Shown: positions 26,668 to 36,147, counted from the stretch's first letter. The stretch is 64,000 nucleotides of DNA from Acutalibacter sp. 1XD8-36 (GCF_009917525.1 NZ_QZDU01000005.1:166157-230156), one strand, 5' to 3'. Made by a program: numbers and translations. The notes: generated from the letters alone by a model not told the origin.

Positions 26668-28107
26668 ATGGCACAACAAAAGAAGATGGTGGAGGACATC
26701 ACCTCCATGGAAGTGGACTTTGCCAAGTGGTATACCGACGTGGTGAAAAAGGCGGAGCTGGCGGACTACTCCAGCGTCAAGGGCTGCATCGTCTATGAAC
26801 CATATGGCTACGCCATATGGGAGAATATACAGCGGGAGATGGATACCCGCTTCAAGAAGCTGGGGGTGCAAAACGTCAGTATGCCCATGCTCATACCCGA
26901 GAGCCTGCTCCAGAAGGAAAAGGACCATATCGACGGCTTCGCCCCCGAGTGCGCTGTAGTCACCCAGGGCGGCGGCGAGGCGCTCTCTGAGAAGCTCTAT
27001 ATCCGGCCCACCAGCGAGGTGCTGTTCTGCGAGCACTACCAGAAGAAGATACATTCCTATAGGGATTTGCCTAAGCTCTACAACCAGTGGTGCTCGGTGG
27101 TGCGCTGGGAGAAGACCACCCGGCCCTTCCTGCGTGGCATGGAATTTCTGTGGCAGGAGGGCCACACCATGCACGAGACCGCCGAGGAAGCAGAGGAGTT
27201 CACGCTGAAGATGCTCCGGGTCTATGAGGAGGTATATAGGGACGCCCTGGCTATTCCCCCTGTAGTTGGCAGGAAGACCGAGAAGGAGAAATTCGCCGGC
27301 GCCGAGGCCACCTATACACTGGAGCCCATGATGCACAACGGTGTGGCATTGCAGGGCGGCACCACCCACTACTTCGGGGACGGCTTCTCCAAGGCCTTCG
27401 GCATAACCTTCACCGGCAGGGACAACCAGCTCCACGCCCCCTTCCAGACCTCCTGGGGCATGAGCACCCGCTTAGTGGGCGCGGTAATAATGGTCCACGG
27501 GGACGATAACGGCCTGGTGCTGCCCCCCAGGATAGCGCCCATACAGGTGGTGATAGTGCCCATCGCCCAGCATAAGCCCGGGGTGCTGGAGAAGGCCCGG
27601 GAGCTTTGCGACAGGCTCAGTGAGAAATTCCGGGTTAAGCTGGATGACTCCGACAACTCCCCCGGTTGGAAGTTTGCCCAGTATGAGATGCAGGGGGTGC
27701 CCCTGCGCATAGAGATAGGCCCCAGGGACATTGAAAACGGCCAATGCATGTTTGTGCGCCGGGACACCGGGGAGAAGTTTACCCGCAACTTAGATACCCT
27801 GGAGGAGAAGGTTGCGGCTTCCCTTGACATCATCCACGACAGTATGCTCTATAAGGCCCAGGAGAATTTTGACTCCAAGACCTTTGTGGCCCATAACCAC
27901 GAGGAGTTTCTTGATATCGCCAAGAATAAGCCCGGCTTTATCAAGGCCATGTGGTGCGGGGACAGCGCCTGCGAGGATAAGCTCAAGGAGGAGACAGGCG
28001 GCGTTAAGAGCCGGTGCATACCCTTTGAGGAGGAGCATATCTCCGACGTGTGCGCCTGCTGCGGGAAGCCCGCAAAGCATATGCTTTATTGGGGCAGGCA
28101 ATACTAA
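26668..28107 (+). CDS. proS: prolyl-tRNA synthetase (archaeal/eukaryote-like type)
   Basis: Class II synthetase that charges tRNA-Pro. Class II motifs are seen ([17 protein letters not shown], then the motif 2 segment [29 protein letters not shown], and motif 3 around [18 protein letters not shown]). The 479-aa form without the editing INS domain is the archaeal/eukaryotic-like ProRS found in many Clostridia. The C-terminal domain holds cysteines in [10 protein letters not shown] and [18 protein letters not shown]; the terminal Tyr and zinc-like Cys set are normal for this type. Confidence 0.95.
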   Translation: MAQQKKMVEDITSMEVDFAKWYTDVVKKAELADYSSVKGCIVYEPYGYAIWENIQREMDTRFKKLGVQNVSMPMLIPESLLQKEKDHIDGFAPECAVVTQGGGEALSEKLYIRPTSEVLFCEHYQKKIHSYRDLPKLYNQWCSVVRWEKTTRPFLRGMEFLWQEGHTMHETAEEAEEFTLKMLRVYEEVYRDALAIPPVVGRKTEKEKFAGAEATYTLEPMMHNGVALQGGTTHYFGDGFSKAFGITFTGRDNQLHAPFQTSWGMSTRLVGAVIMVHGDDNGLVLPPRIAPIQVVIVPIAQHKPGVLEKARELCDRLSEKFRVKLDDSDNSPGWKFAQYEMQGVPLRIEIGPRDIENGQCMFVRRDTGEKFTRNLDTLEEKVAASLDIIHDSMLYKAQENFDSKTFVAHNHEEFLDIAKNKPGFIKAMWCGDSACEDKLKEETGGVKSRCIPFEEEHISDVCACCGKPAKHMLYWGRQY

Positions 28108-28150
28108 AATATTGCCCTTTGAGCCAGCTCGACGTTTACCATAACTATAA

Positions 28151-28178
28151 GTCCGCCCCCCGGACAAAATATTTTTAT
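28151..28178 (+). terminator. possible weak terminator after proS
   Basis: GTCCG (28151-28155) pairs with CGGAC (28161-28165) around a CCCCC loop, followed by AAAATATTTTT. The stem is short, so this is tentative. Confidence 0.35.
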
Positions 28179-28197
28179 TAAAACCTACAAATAACTC

Positions 28198-28226
28198 TTG
28201 CCTTTTTTTCCCTTATGTATTAAAAT
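28198..28226 (+). promoter_or_regulatory. promoter of the dehydrogenase-isomerase pair
   Basis: TTGCCT (28198-28203), 17-bp spacer, TAAAAT (28221-28226). The following 65 nt carry no obvious operator. Confidence 0.6.
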
Positions 28227-28291
28227 AGGGGTGTAACCAATATGCAGGGCTCAAACCGGTCCGCGCATATAATAATAGGAGGATGATTCCC

Positions 28292-29410
28292 ATGGCTAAA
28301 TTAAAGATAGGCTTTATCGGCTGCGGCGGTATCGCCAACCAGAAGCACCTGCCCGGCATGTCCCAGCAGACTGAGTATGTTGATTTGTGCGCATTCTGCG
28401 ACCTTATCCCTGAGCGCGCCGAGAAGGCTGCCAAGGAGTACGGCACCCCCGACGCCAAGGTCTACACCGACTACCACGAGCTGCTGGCTGACCCCACCAT
28501 CGACGCCGTGCACGTGCTGACCCCCAACATCGCCCACTGCGAGATTACCGTTGCCGCTCTTGAGGCCGGCAAGCATGTCCTCTGCGAGAAGCCCATGGCT
28601 GCCACTCCCGAGGATGCCCAGAAGATGCTGGACGCCCGTGACCGTACCGGCAAGATGCTGACCATCGGTTACCAGTACCGCCACTTCCATGAGAACGCTG
28701 TGGCCCGCAAGGTCGTAGCTGACGGCTGGCTGGGCGACATCTACTACGCCGAGGCCACCTATCTGCGCCGCCGCGGTGTTCCCACCTGGGGCGTGTTCAC
28801 CGACAAGTCCAAGCAGGGCGGCGGACCCCTGATTGACATCGGCACCCATGCACTGGACAACACCCTGTTCCTGATGAACAACTATGACGTCGACTACGTT
28901 GTCGGTACCTCCTTCGAGAAGCTGGGCCGCCTGCTCACTCCCGATGTACAGGGCCAGAACAACTGGCGCGGCGAGCCCGACCACTGGAACAACGAGACCT
29001 ATGACGTTGAGGACTCCGCTGTAGGCCAGATTAAGATGAAGAACGGCGCTGTTATCAACCTTCGCGCTTCCTGGGCCATGAATATGGCTGAGAAGGCTGG
29101 CTGCGACAATGCTGCTCACACCCTGCTCTGCGGCACCAAGGGCGGTCTTGACACCATGGAGGGCCGTGTACGCCTGAATCATATCGTTGCCAACGAGCAG
29201 ACCATCTCCTGGGTCGGCGATAAGATTATGGGCTATATCCCCGGCTTCAGCACCGGCCCCGCCCCCATCTCCAAGGAGCATGACATCTGGGTCAAGGCCC
29301 TGCGCGGCGAGGGCGAGCTGTTTGTCACCGCTGACCAGGCCTTCATCGTCACCAAGATTCTCGACGCCATCTACCAGTCCTCCAAGACCGGACAGGCCAT
29401 CAAGTTCTAA
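28292..29410 (+). CDS. Gfo/Idh/MocA family oxidoreductase
   Basis: NAD(P)-dependent sugar or cyclitol dehydrogenase. The N-terminal Rossmann motif is GFIGCGGIANQKHLPG; the family signature CEKPMAATPEDA with the catalytic Lys follows, and the C-terminal domain has GGGPLIDIGTHALDNTLFLM with the conserved Asp and His. At 372 aa it is typical. The start at 28292 has AGGAGG at 9 nt, whereas the ATG at 28283 abuts that sequence. Codon use is strongly biased (C-ending codons), suggesting high expression. It pairs with the isomerase downstream, as in inositol or rare-sugar catabolism; the substrate is not determined. Confidence 0.92.
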   Translation: MAKLKIGFIGCGGIANQKHLPGMSQQTEYVDLCAFCDLIPERAEKAAKEYGTPDAKVYTDYHELLADPTIDAVHVLTPNIAHCEITVAALEAGKHVLCEKPMAATPEDAQKMLDARDRTGKMLTIGYQYRHFHENAVARKVVADGWLGDIYYAEATYLRRRGVPTWGVFTDKSKQGGGPLIDIGTHALDNTLFLMNNYDVDYVVGTSFEKLGRLLTPDVQGQNNWRGEPDHWNNETYDVEDSAVGQIKMKNGAVINLRASWAMNMAEKAGCDNAAHTLLCGTKGGLDTMEGRVRLNHIVANEQTISWVGDKIMGYIPGFSTGPAPISKEHDIWVKALRGEGELFVTADQAFIVTKILDAIYQSSKTGQAIKF

Positions 29411-29432
29411 GCCGGGCGCGGGGTAAATACTA

Positions 29433-30284
29433 ATGGAAAACATCAATTTACAGCTCTACTCCTTCGGCCATGACTGCAATCTCAGCGCCGTTGAGAAAAT
29501 CAAGTGCGCCGGTGAGATGGGTTACGCCGGAGTGGAGTTTGCCCAGGACTATAAGGACGTACCCGCCGAGGACATTAAGAAGGCTCTTGCTGAGGCTGGC
29601 GTCAAGGCTGTCTCCGCCCATGTGCCCTTCGAGATGATGGGCGAGCACCTGCCCTACCTTGCGGAGCTCGGCGTGAAGTTCGTGGCCTGCCCCATGACCT
29701 CTTTCTGCGACGCAGAGGAGGCCAAGGAGGTTGCCCAGGAGCTCAATAAGTGGGGAGCCGAGGCCAAGAAGTACGGCATTACCATCGGCTATCACAACCA
29801 CACCCAGGAGTTCAATAATGACCAGGACAAGTACCTGATGGACTGGGTCATTGAGAACACCGACCCTGAGACCGTAGCCTTTGAGATAGACTGTGGCTGG
29901 GCCTCTGCCGCCGGCATTGACCCGGTAGAATACATCAAGGCCCACGCCGGGCGTATCGCCGCCATCCATATTAAGGAGAACGGCGCGGTTATCGGCCCGG
30001 ATAAGGCTAACTCCAGGAAGAATCCCCCTGAATGGCCCAAGTTTGAGCTGGACGAGAACGGCAAGCCCATCTTCCCCCCTGAGTTCATCAAGATGATGCA
30101 GGAGAGGGACAAGCTCAATGTTCCCACCGGCAGCGGCATTGTTGACTGGAAGGCCATCAAAGCAGCTGCGGACGCTCAGCGCGACGGAGTTATCTACGTT
30201 GTGGAGCGCGAGGCCAGCTATGACGGCAAATCCCGCGTGGACTGCCTGAAGGAGGATGTGGCCTGGCTGAAGGCTAACGTCTGA
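29433..30284 (+). CDS. sugar phosphate isomerase/epimerase (xylose isomerase-like TIM barrel)
   Basis: A 283-aa AP-endonuclease-2/xylose-isomerase-like barrel. Expected metal ligands lie in GYAGVEFAQDY (Glu), ITIGYHNHTQEF (His), VAFEIDCGWASAAG (Asp) and IAAIHIKE (His), with a last Glu in VVEREAS. This is the pattern of IolE/IolI-, keto-sugar epimerase- and related enzymes. It lies 22 nt behind the dehydrogenase and shares its biased codon usage, so both should act on the same sugar or cyclitol. No transporter or kinase for that sugar is present nearby. Confidence 0.9.
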   Translation: MENINLQLYSFGHDCNLSAVEKIKCAGEMGYAGVEFAQDYKDVPAEDIKKALAEAGVKAVSAHVPFEMMGEHLPYLAELGVKFVACPMTSFCDAEEAKEVAQELNKWGAEAKKYGITIGYHNHTQEFNNDQDKYLMDWVIENTDPETVAFEIDCGWASAAGIDPVEYIKAHAGRIAAIHIKENGAVIGPDKANSRKNPPEWPKFELDENGKPIFPPEFIKMMQERDKLNVPTGSGIVDWKAIKAAADAQRDGVIYVVEREASYDGKSRVDCLKEDVAWLKANV

Positions 30285-30314
30285 TTTCTACTATTCCCAT
30301 TCCCAATATAGAAG

Positions 30315-30360
30315 GGCCCTCTGCAATGGTAAATTCGTTTACTATAAGCGGAGGGCCTTT
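30315..30360 (+). terminator. stem-loop terminator between isomerase and binding protein genes
   Basis: GGCCCTC (30315-30321) pairs with GAGGGCC (30351-30357), an inner GTAAA/TTTAC stem adds to it, and TTTCC follows. The T-run is short, so some read-through into the next gene is possible. Confidence 0.5.
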
Positions 30361-30379
30361 CCTGACAAGGAGGTCGTAT

Positions 30380-31975
30380 ATGAACCGCTGCCTTTCCCTG
30401 CTGCTGTCCCTTACGCTGGTGCTGGGGACTCTCACCGGCTGCTCCGGCGGCTATAAGGACGGCATGGATTTTGTCTATGCACTGCCCCAGAATGTGGACA
30501 CCCTGGACCCTCAGACCGCCGCCCGCCAGTCCTCATACCTTGTGATAGGCTCCATCTTCCAGGGGCTATGCGGCATTGACGACCAGGGGGAGGTGGTCCC
30601 GGGCGCCGCCAAAAAGTGGGAGGCAAATGCCGACTACACACAGTTCACCTTCCATCTGTATAAGGACGCAAAATGGAGCGACGGCAGGCCGGTCACCGCC
30701 GACGACTTCCTCTTTGCCATCCAGAGGGCCCTGCTCCCGGAGACGGCTACCCCGTCGGTGGACGACCTCTTTGTCATCCAGGGGGCCAGGGCTGTGTATA
30801 ACGGGGACGCGGACCAGAGCTATCTAGGGGTATGGGCCCAGGACGAGCACACCCTGGTGGTCAGCCTTGAGCGCAGCTATGCGGACTTCCCCGCCCTCAC
30901 TGCCGGCGCGCACTATATGCCCTGCAACCGTGAATATTTCGAGGAGTGCTCCGGGCACTACGGCCTCTCAGCAGAGTATCTTATCACCAACGGCCCCTTC
31001 ACCTTCCAGAGTATCTACTCCTGGAGCACGGACCCGGGCAAGCGCCAGATAGTGCTGGTCCCCTCGGACAACTACCGGGCACGGGACAAGGTTGCCCCTG
31101 CTACGCTCACCTACCTTATCGACTATGAGGACTCTCTCACAGAGGACCCGGTGGGCTCCCTTATAGCGGGGAAGATAGACGTTACGACTCTGCCGGAGAA
31201 TGACGCAGAGCTTGCCGCCGACAGCGGCTGCGGGGTGCAGGTGATGGACGACGCCGTGACCGGGCTGCTCTTTAATTCCCAGGCTGGCATATTGAAGTAC
31301 CCCCAGGCCAGGGAGATATTCACAAAGCTTATCGACCGCCAGGACCTTTTGGACCGGCGCATGGATAATAACTCTGAGGAGGCCATGGGGCTCATGCCCA
31401 ACTGTGTCCACTGGAACGGCGGGAGCTACTACAGCGACGGCGCCCGCATTTATACTCTCCAGGACGACGGAGTTTTAGAGAGCTCCCTGCCCTCGTTTCT
31501 GAGCCTTACGGACAATGAGCGTATGCCTAATATTACGGTTATCTGTCCAAACGACGAGGAGTCAGTGAATATCGCAAACGGCCTTTTGGTGTCCTGGAAC
31601 AAAAAGCTTGGTACTGCCTATAATATCGAGCCCCTGGACGACGGCGAGTTCCAGGCCCGCATTGCCAGCGGGGACTATCAGGCGGCCCTTTACACCCTGC
31701 GTGCCGGAGGCACCACGCCCTACCAGGTGCTCAAGGCCTTTGAGAGCAGCTCCACTCCCATGCTCCTGAACAGCACGGACTTTGACAGCCAGCTCCACTC
31801 TTTGAGCTTCGGGCTCTCGGCCTACCGGGAGCTGGAGGAGTACCTTCAGGAAAATGGTATCTTCTACCCCCTTTTCACCGACAAGACATACTATGTAACC
31901 AGCCCAAACAGCCAGGGTATATCCGCCTCCCCCGACCTGCGCATAGACTTTTCGGCGGCGAAGAAATCCGACTGA
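30380..31975 (+). CDS. ABC transporter substrate-binding lipoprotein, peptide family 5
   Basis: A 531-aa extracellular lipoprotein: signal peptide MNRCLSLLLSLTLVLGTLTGC with lipobox LTGC (Cys21), then an SBP_bac_5 domain (ALPQNVDTLDPQTAARQSSY, AKKWEANADYTQFTFHLYKDAKWSDG, PVTADDFLFAIQRAL). It resembles OppA/DppA. No permease or ATPase genes lie beside it, so it is an orphan that must use a transporter encoded elsewhere or act as a receptor. The start at 30380 is set by AAGGAGG and the signal peptide; the open frame reaching 30326 lies in the hairpin. Confidence 0.88.
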   Translation: MNRCLSLLLSLTLVLGTLTGCSGGYKDGMDFVYALPQNVDTLDPQTAARQSSYLVIGSIFQGLCGIDDQGEVVPGAAKKWEANADYTQFTFHLYKDAKWSDGRPVTADDFLFAIQRALLPETATPSVDDLFVIQGARAVYNGDADQSYLGVWAQDEHTLVVSLERSYADFPALTAGAHYMPCNREYFEECSGHYGLSAEYLITNGPFTFQSIYSWSTDPGKRQIVLVPSDNYRARDKVAPATLTYLIDYEDSLTEDPVGSLIAGKIDVTTLPENDAELAADSGCGVQVMDDAVTGLLFNSQAGILKYPQAREIFTKLIDRQDLLDRRMDNNSEEAMGLMPNCVHWNGGSYYSDGARIYTLQDDGVLESSLPSFLSLTDNERMPNITVICPNDEESVNIANGLLVSWNKKLGTAYNIEPLDDGEFQARIASGDYQAALYTLRAGGTTPYQVLKAFESSSTPMLLNSTDFDSQLHSLSFGLSAYRELEEYLQENGIFYPLFTDKTYYVTSPNSQGISASPDLRIDFSAAKKSD

Positions 31976-31987
31976 GGAGGGATTTTC

Positions 31988-32329
31988 ATGCCCGTAAAGA
32001 AAACGCCGCCCGGGTACGGCTCACTGGAAAAAGCCATAGGAAAAAGTATGGACCTGACGGAGTTTGGGCAGGACCCCAATATGCGCATTATTGATGACAA
32101 GCTCATGATGGCGGCAATGAAGATCGCCATAGGCCAGGAACTCACCCAGCGCCAGATGGAATGCCTCGCCATGTACTTTGGAGAAAGGCTCACCCTAAAG
32201 GAGATAGGCCTGCGCCTTGGTATTGGCAAGTCCACGGTGTATAAGCATATTGAGACAGGCAAGGCAAAAATCCGCCAGGTGCTCATGTACGCCCTGGCCT
32301 TTAAGCGGGCCATGGAGGAGGACGGCTGA
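31988..32329 (+). CDS. small HTH protein, sigma-70 region 4-like
   Basis: A 113-aa protein whose second half is a helix-turn-helix resembling sigma factor region 4 or LuxR-type HTH: LTQRQMECLAMYFGERLTLKEIGLRLGIGKSTVYKHIETGKAKIRQ. There is no region 2, so it is not a full sigma factor; it could be a small transcription regulator. It lies 12 nt after the peptide-binding protein gene with AGGAGGG as ribosome binding site, so they are co-transcribed and it may regulate that gene. Confidence 0.72.
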   Translation: MPVKKTPPGYGSLEKAIGKSMDLTEFGQDPNMRIIDDKLMMAAMKIAIGQELTQRQMECLAMYFGERLTLKEIGLRLGIGKSTVYKHIETGKAKIRQVLMYALAFKRAMEEDG

Positions 32330-32343
32330 ACATGTATAAAAAG

Positions 32344-32377
32344 TACCCCCGCTGTAAAAAGCAGGGGTATTTTCTTT
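32344..32377. terminator. bidirectional terminator
   Basis: TACCCC (32344-32349) pairs with GGGGTA (32364-32369) plus inner GC/GC; TTTTCTTT follows on the plus strand and CTTTTTATA on the minus strand, so it serves both this operon and trkH. Confidence 0.8.
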
Positions 32378-33824
32378 AGGTGCGCTTCCATGCCAGGGGC
32401 ACGAACAACATTATCATCGGGAAAAGTTCCAGCCTTCCGGCAAGCATATCGAAGGTCAGCACCAGCTTGCTGTGCCAGGAGAAGGCGGCGTAGTTGCCCA
32501 TTGGACCCACCATGTCAAGGCCCGGGCCGATATTGTTAAGGCAGGCTATGACCGCCGTGGCGTTTGTCTCAAGGGAGAACTCGTCCAGGGCAATGAGGAA
32601 TACGGAGAGGACCATTATGCCCATATACAGCGCCAGATAGCTGTAGGTATTCTGTATGACCTCCTCTGACACCGTCCCGCCGTCCATATGCACCTGGGAC
32701 ACGGACCTGGGCCGGAGCATCCGCTTTACACTGCGCCGCCCGGCCTTCATCAGCAGGAGCACCCGGGCCACCTTCATGCCTCCTCCTGTTGACCCGGCGC
32801 AGGCTCCCACGAACATCAGGAGCACCAGCAGGGTCTTGGAGAGGGCAGGCCACTCATTAAAGTCGGCAGTGGCAAAGCCTGTGGTGGTCATCACGGAAGA
32901 GACCTGGAAGGCCGCCTGGTGCAGGGCTTCGCCCATATTCACGTACTGGGGTAGGATGTCAAAGGCAATCACCAGAATGCTGCCTATCATAATGCCCAGA
33001 TATAAAAGCATCTCCTGATTCTTCAGCACCTTCATAAACTGCCTGAGAAGCAGCAGATAGAATATGCTGAAATTCACCCCAAACAGGGCCATAAACACCG
33101 TGCAGACCCCCTGCAGGTAATGGCTGTAGCCCATAAGGCTGTCGGCTTTAATACCGAAGCCGCCGGTGCCCGCCGTGCCAAAGGCTGTGGTTACGCTGTC
33201 GAAAACCGGCATACCTCCAAGGAGCAGGAGCACTATCTGCAATATTGTCAGGCCGATATATATGGCATAGAGTATCTTGGCGCTGTCCTGGAGCTTTGGC
33301 ACCAGCTTGTCAACCTGGGGGCCGGGGCTCTCCGCCCGCATTACGTGCAGCAGGGAGTTCTTCCCTTTGCCCATGGGGATTACAGCCAGCAGAAATACCA
33401 GCACGCCCATGCCTCCCAGCCAGTGGGTAAAGCTGCGCCAGTACAGCAACCCCATCGGGAGGGCCTCAATATCTGACAGTATACTCGCCCCGGTGGTGGT
33501 AAAGCCCGAGACCGTCTCAAACAGGCAGTCTATATAGCTTGGCACCGCGCCGCTGAGACAGAAGGGCAGCGCCCCTATAAGGGACACCACCACCCAGCAG
33601 AGGGCCACGCTGAGAAAGCCCTCCCGGGCGCTTATCTGCCTGTCGCTTGGAGGCAGCAGGAACGAGGAAAGGCTGAGCACGGCAGACAGCACTATGGTCG
33701 CCGCAACACCTATGACCGAGCCGGTCTCCCCCTGGAAGAAGGATATGCCCAACGAGGGCAGCAGGCAGACCGCCTCCACCCGAAGGATATAGCAGATAAG
33801 CCGCAGTATCATCCTATAATTCAT
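32376..33824 (-). CDS. trkH: potassium uptake protein, TrkH/KtrB family
   Basis: Membrane subunit of a Trk/Ktr K+ importer, 482 aa with about ten hydrophobic segments. The four P-loop filter-like regions are recognisable: FETVSGFTTTGASIL, FGTAGTGGFGI, SSVMTTTGFATAD and CLNNIGPGLDMVG. Partner TrkA lies 13 nt upstream in the same operon. It brings in K+ under gating by TrkA in response to nucleotide. The gene ends at the shared terminator. Confidence 0.94.
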   Translation of the reverse strand: MNYRMILRLICYILRVEAVCLLPSLGISFFQGETGSVIGVAATIVLSAVLSLSSFLLPPSDRQISAREGFLSVALCWVVVSLIGALPFCLSGAVPSYIDCLFETVSGFTTTGASILSDIEALPMGLLYWRSFTHWLGGMGVLVFLLAVIPMGKGKNSLLHVMRAESPGPQVDKLVPKLQDSAKILYAIYIGLTILQIVLLLLGGMPVFDSVTTAFGTAGTGGFGIKADSLMGYSHYLQGVCTVFMALFGVNFSIFYLLLLRQFMKVLKNQEMLLYLGIMIGSILVIAFDILPQYVNMGEALHQAAFQVSSVMTTTGFATADFNEWPALSKTLLVLLMFVGACAGSTGGGMKVARVLLLMKAGRRSVKRMLRPRSVSQVHMDGGTVSEEVIQNTYSYLALYMGIMVLSVFLIALDEFSLETNATAVIACLNNIGPGLDMVGPMGNYAAFSWHSKLVLTFDMLAGRLELFPMIMLFVPLAWKRT

Positions 33825-33836
33825 TGCCCCGCCCCC

Positions 33837-35198
33837 TTAGTCCAGGAAGATATCCCGAAGGTCCTTAATGGCCCGGTCGGCGGTGGCGACTATAATCACC
33901 GTGTCCCCGGCCTCTATGCAGTCGCTGCCGCTGGGGATGATGGTCCTGCCATGGCGGTTAATACAGGCGATAAGGGTCCCGGGCTTAAGCCGGAGCTTTA
34001 GGAGGGTCTCCCCCAGGTGCGGGGTGTTCTTACCCACCTGGAACTCCAAGGCTTCCACCTTGTCCTCCACTATGCGGTGAAGGGTCGCCACAGTGCCGCC
34101 GCTCCTGTTGCCCATGGCCCGGACATAGCGCATAATGTCCGTGGTGCATAGATCCTTGGGGCTCACAGCGCAGTCTATGCCCTTGTCCACCAGAACCTCG
34201 TTGAACTCGGTGCGGTTTATCTTGGTTATCACCTTATAGGTGCCGAGATAGTTTGCGTACATGGAGATTATCAGGTTCTCCTCGTCGAAATCCGTAAGGG
34301 TCACCACCGCGTCGGTCTTGGCAAGCCCTTCTGTATCCAGGATGTTCCTGTCGGAGCCGTCGGCGTTTATTATTGTGGCCTTGGGCAGATTTTCAGACAG
34401 CTCCTGGCAGCGGGCCGGGTCCTTCTCTATCAGCTTCACATCTACCCCGGATTTTATAAGCTCGGTGGCAAGATAGAAGCCTATGCGGCTGCCGCCAATT
34501 ATCATTACATCTTTTATCTTCCGCTGTGAGACTCCCATATTCCTAAGGAGCTTTGCAAGGTTGCTGGAGGAGGCTGTCACGTGGAGCCTGTCCCCCTTCT
34601 GGAGCTGGAAGCCGCCGCCGGGGATATAGACCTCGCTGCCCCGCTGGACGGCGCAGACCAGCACCTTTACCTTTACCTTCTTGTCAAAGTCCATAAGCTT
34701 GCAGCCGTCAAGGGGGCTGTCCTCTGAGAGCTCCACCTCAACTATCTCCACCCTGCCCTTTGCAAAGGAGTCCCGCCTCAGAAAGGAGGGGAACTGCAGG
34801 AGCCTATATATCTCGCTGGCAGCCGCCAGCTCCGGGTTTATCATCATGGAGAGCCCAAGCTCTTCCTTCCAGTCGTAGAGCTGGCTGAAATATTCAGGGT
34901 TGCGCACCCTGGCTATGGTGTTGGCACAGCCCAGCTTATGGGCGGTGATACAGCACAGCAGGTTGGTCTCGTCCATAGAGGTGGCGGCAATGAGCAGGTC
35001 GCTTGAGCCCACATTCGCCTGGTTCTGGGTCTTGATAGTAGCGCCGTTGCCGTGGACAACATTTATGTCCAGGGACTGCTGGGCCTCCTCCAGCACCAGC
35101 TTGTTGTTATCAATGACCACCACATCGTGGCCTTCCTTTGCCAGCTGCACCGTGAGGGCCGAGCCCACCTTGCCATCGCCGGCGATAACTATCTTCAT
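33837..35198 (-). CDS. trkA: Trk system potassium transport peripheral protein
   Basis: Cytosolic regulator of TrkH, 453 aa, built from two tandem RCK_N-RCK_C halves. The first Rossmann motif is GDGKVGSAL with VVVIDNN, the second is GGSRIGFYLATEL with KLIEKDP; each is followed by a TrkA_C domain (EVELSEDSPLDGCKL and EFQVGKNTPHLGE). It binds NAD(H) or ATP/ADP and gates the channel. It has its own promoter at 35253-35281 and is followed by trkH. Confidence 0.95.
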   Translation of the reverse strand: MKIVIAGDGKVGSALTVQLAKEGHDVVVIDNNKLVLEEAQQSLDINVVHGNGATIKTQNQANVGSSDLLIAATSMDETNLLCCITAHKLGCANTIARVRNPEYFSQLYDWKEELGLSMMINPELAAASEIYRLLQFPSFLRRDSFAKGRVEIVEVELSEDSPLDGCKLMDFDKKVKVKVLVCAVQRGSEVYIPGGGFQLQKGDRLHVTASSSNLAKLLRNMGVSQRKIKDVMIIGGSRIGFYLATELIKSGVDVKLIEKDPARCQELSENLPKATIINADGSDRNILDTEGLAKTDAVVTLTDFDEENLIISMYANYLGTYKVITKINRTEFNEVLVDKGIDCAVSPKDLCTTDIMRYVRAMGNRSGGTVATLHRIVEDKVEALEFQVGKNTPHLGETLLKLRLKPGTLIACINRHGRTIIPSGSDCIEAGDTVIIVATADRAIKDLRDIFLD

Positions 35199-35252
35199 TT
35201 ATATGACCTTCCCTGATTTCATGATTTGGCCGGCTGAAAAACCGCCGCACCT

Positions 35253-35281
35253 ATATTATCACAAATATCAGAAACCTGCAA
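35253..35281 (-). promoter_or_regulatory. promoter of trkA-trkH
   Basis: On the minus strand TTGCAG (35281-35276), 17-bp spacer, TAATAT (35258-35253), about 55 nt before the trkA start. Confidence 0.6.
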
Positions 35282-35284
35282 CAC

Positions 35285-35698
35285 TTATTTTTGGAGCTCC
35301 GAGGTGCAGTGGGGACAGCGGGCGGCGTCGATGTGAATCTCGCTTTTGCAGTAGGGGCAGGTCTTCGTGGATACCGGGGCGGGGGCTTCCTCCTTTTTGC
35401 GGCGCAGGCTGTTTATGGTCTTTATCAGCAAAAACAGCACCAGGGCTATCAGCAGGAAGTTTATCACCGCCGCGATAAATGCGCCGTAGCGCAGCACGTC
35501 CTCCTCCCCCGGGCCTATCTGTACTGAAAGGGCGGCAAAGTTCATCCCGCCGGTGAGCAGGCCCAGCAGGGGCATAAACAGGTCGTTCACCAGCGAATTA
35601 ACTATCCCGGTAAAGGCCCCGCCGATAATCACGCCGACAGCCATGTCAATAACATTTCCCCGGGAAATAAACTCCCGGAATTCCTTTAAGAGCTTCAT
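35285..35698 (-). CDS. mscL: large-conductance mechanosensitive channel with C-terminal zinc ribbon
   Basis: A 137-aa MscL that opens under membrane tension to release solutes on osmotic downshock. The N-terminal EFREFISRGNVIDMAVGVIIGGAF and TM1/TM2 are canonical. In place of the usual amphipathic C-terminal helix alone, the last 27 residues hold a zinc-ribbon-like motif: CPYCKSEIHIDAARCPHC. Such double-CxxC tails occur on some Firmicutes membrane proteins; here it would sit in the cytosol below the pore. Location next to trkA-trkH fits an osmotic stress cluster. Confidence 0.94.
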   Translation of the reverse strand: MKLLKEFREFISRGNVIDMAVGVIIGGAFTGIVNSLVNDLFMPLLGLLTGGMNFAALSVQIGPGEEDVLRYGAFIAAVINFLLIALVLFLLIKTINSLRRKKEEAPAPVSTKTCPYCKSEIHIDAARCPHCTSELQK

Positions 35699-35731
35699 TT
35701 TTATCCTCCTCTTTGGGCTGTTTTAAGGTAT

Positions 35732-35760
35732 ATTATCCCATACTTTCCCCGGAAAAGCAA
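35732..35760 (-). promoter_or_regulatory. promoter of mscL
   Basis: On the minus strand TTGCTT (35760-35755), 17-bp spacer, GATAAT (35737-35732). The divergent feoA has no equally clear promoter in the remaining 85 nt. Confidence 0.6.
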
Positions 35761-35844
35761 GCCCGTCTGTAACAGGTTTGTACCGCCGGAATATAGTAGT
35801 ATTGAAGTATTCCCAAAACCTAGAAATCAGGAGCTGATTTATAT

Positions 35845-36147
35845 ATGATACCTATAAAGCCTCCTTCCCTGGAGAGCCTGTCCCCAGGCCAGAGCGCCCG
35901 GGTCGCCTCCCTGCCTGAGGGCGGGTCCATGCGCCGCCGGTTTCAGGACCTTGGGCTGATTGAGGGCACCATTGTCCAGTGCCTGTATAAAAGCCCTCTC
36001 GGTGACCCCAGCGCATACCTTATAAGGGGGGCTGTAATAGCCCTCAGAAAGTCCGACGCCAGGACCGTTGCCGTGGAGCCCATCCCCGGGATTGAATCCG
36101 CGGGCTCGCCTATAATAGAAAAGGCGGTGCGACATGGAGCCGTCTAG
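35845..36147 (+). CDS. feoA: ferrous iron transport protein A
   Basis: A 100-aa SH3-like Feo[34 protein letters not shown] and the closing [16 protein letters not shown] are family hallmarks. FeoA is a small cytosolic partner of the Fe2+ permease FeoB. The start has AGGAGC upstream. It overlaps the feoB start by 14 nt, as is common. Because feoB is interrupted just downstream, FeoA here would have no full-length partner from this locus while the phage is integrated. Confidence 0.92.
   Translation: MIPIKPPSLESLSPGQSARVASLPEGGSMRRRFQDLGLIEGTIVQCLYKSPLGDPSAYLIRGAVIALRKSDARTVAVEPIPGIESAGSPIIEKAVRHGAV

Noticed and set aside
28301..29446. Long minus-strand ORF opposite the Gfo/Idh/MocA gene
   Set aside because: Shadow ORF produced by strong codon bias; the sense frame is an unmistakable dehydrogenase.
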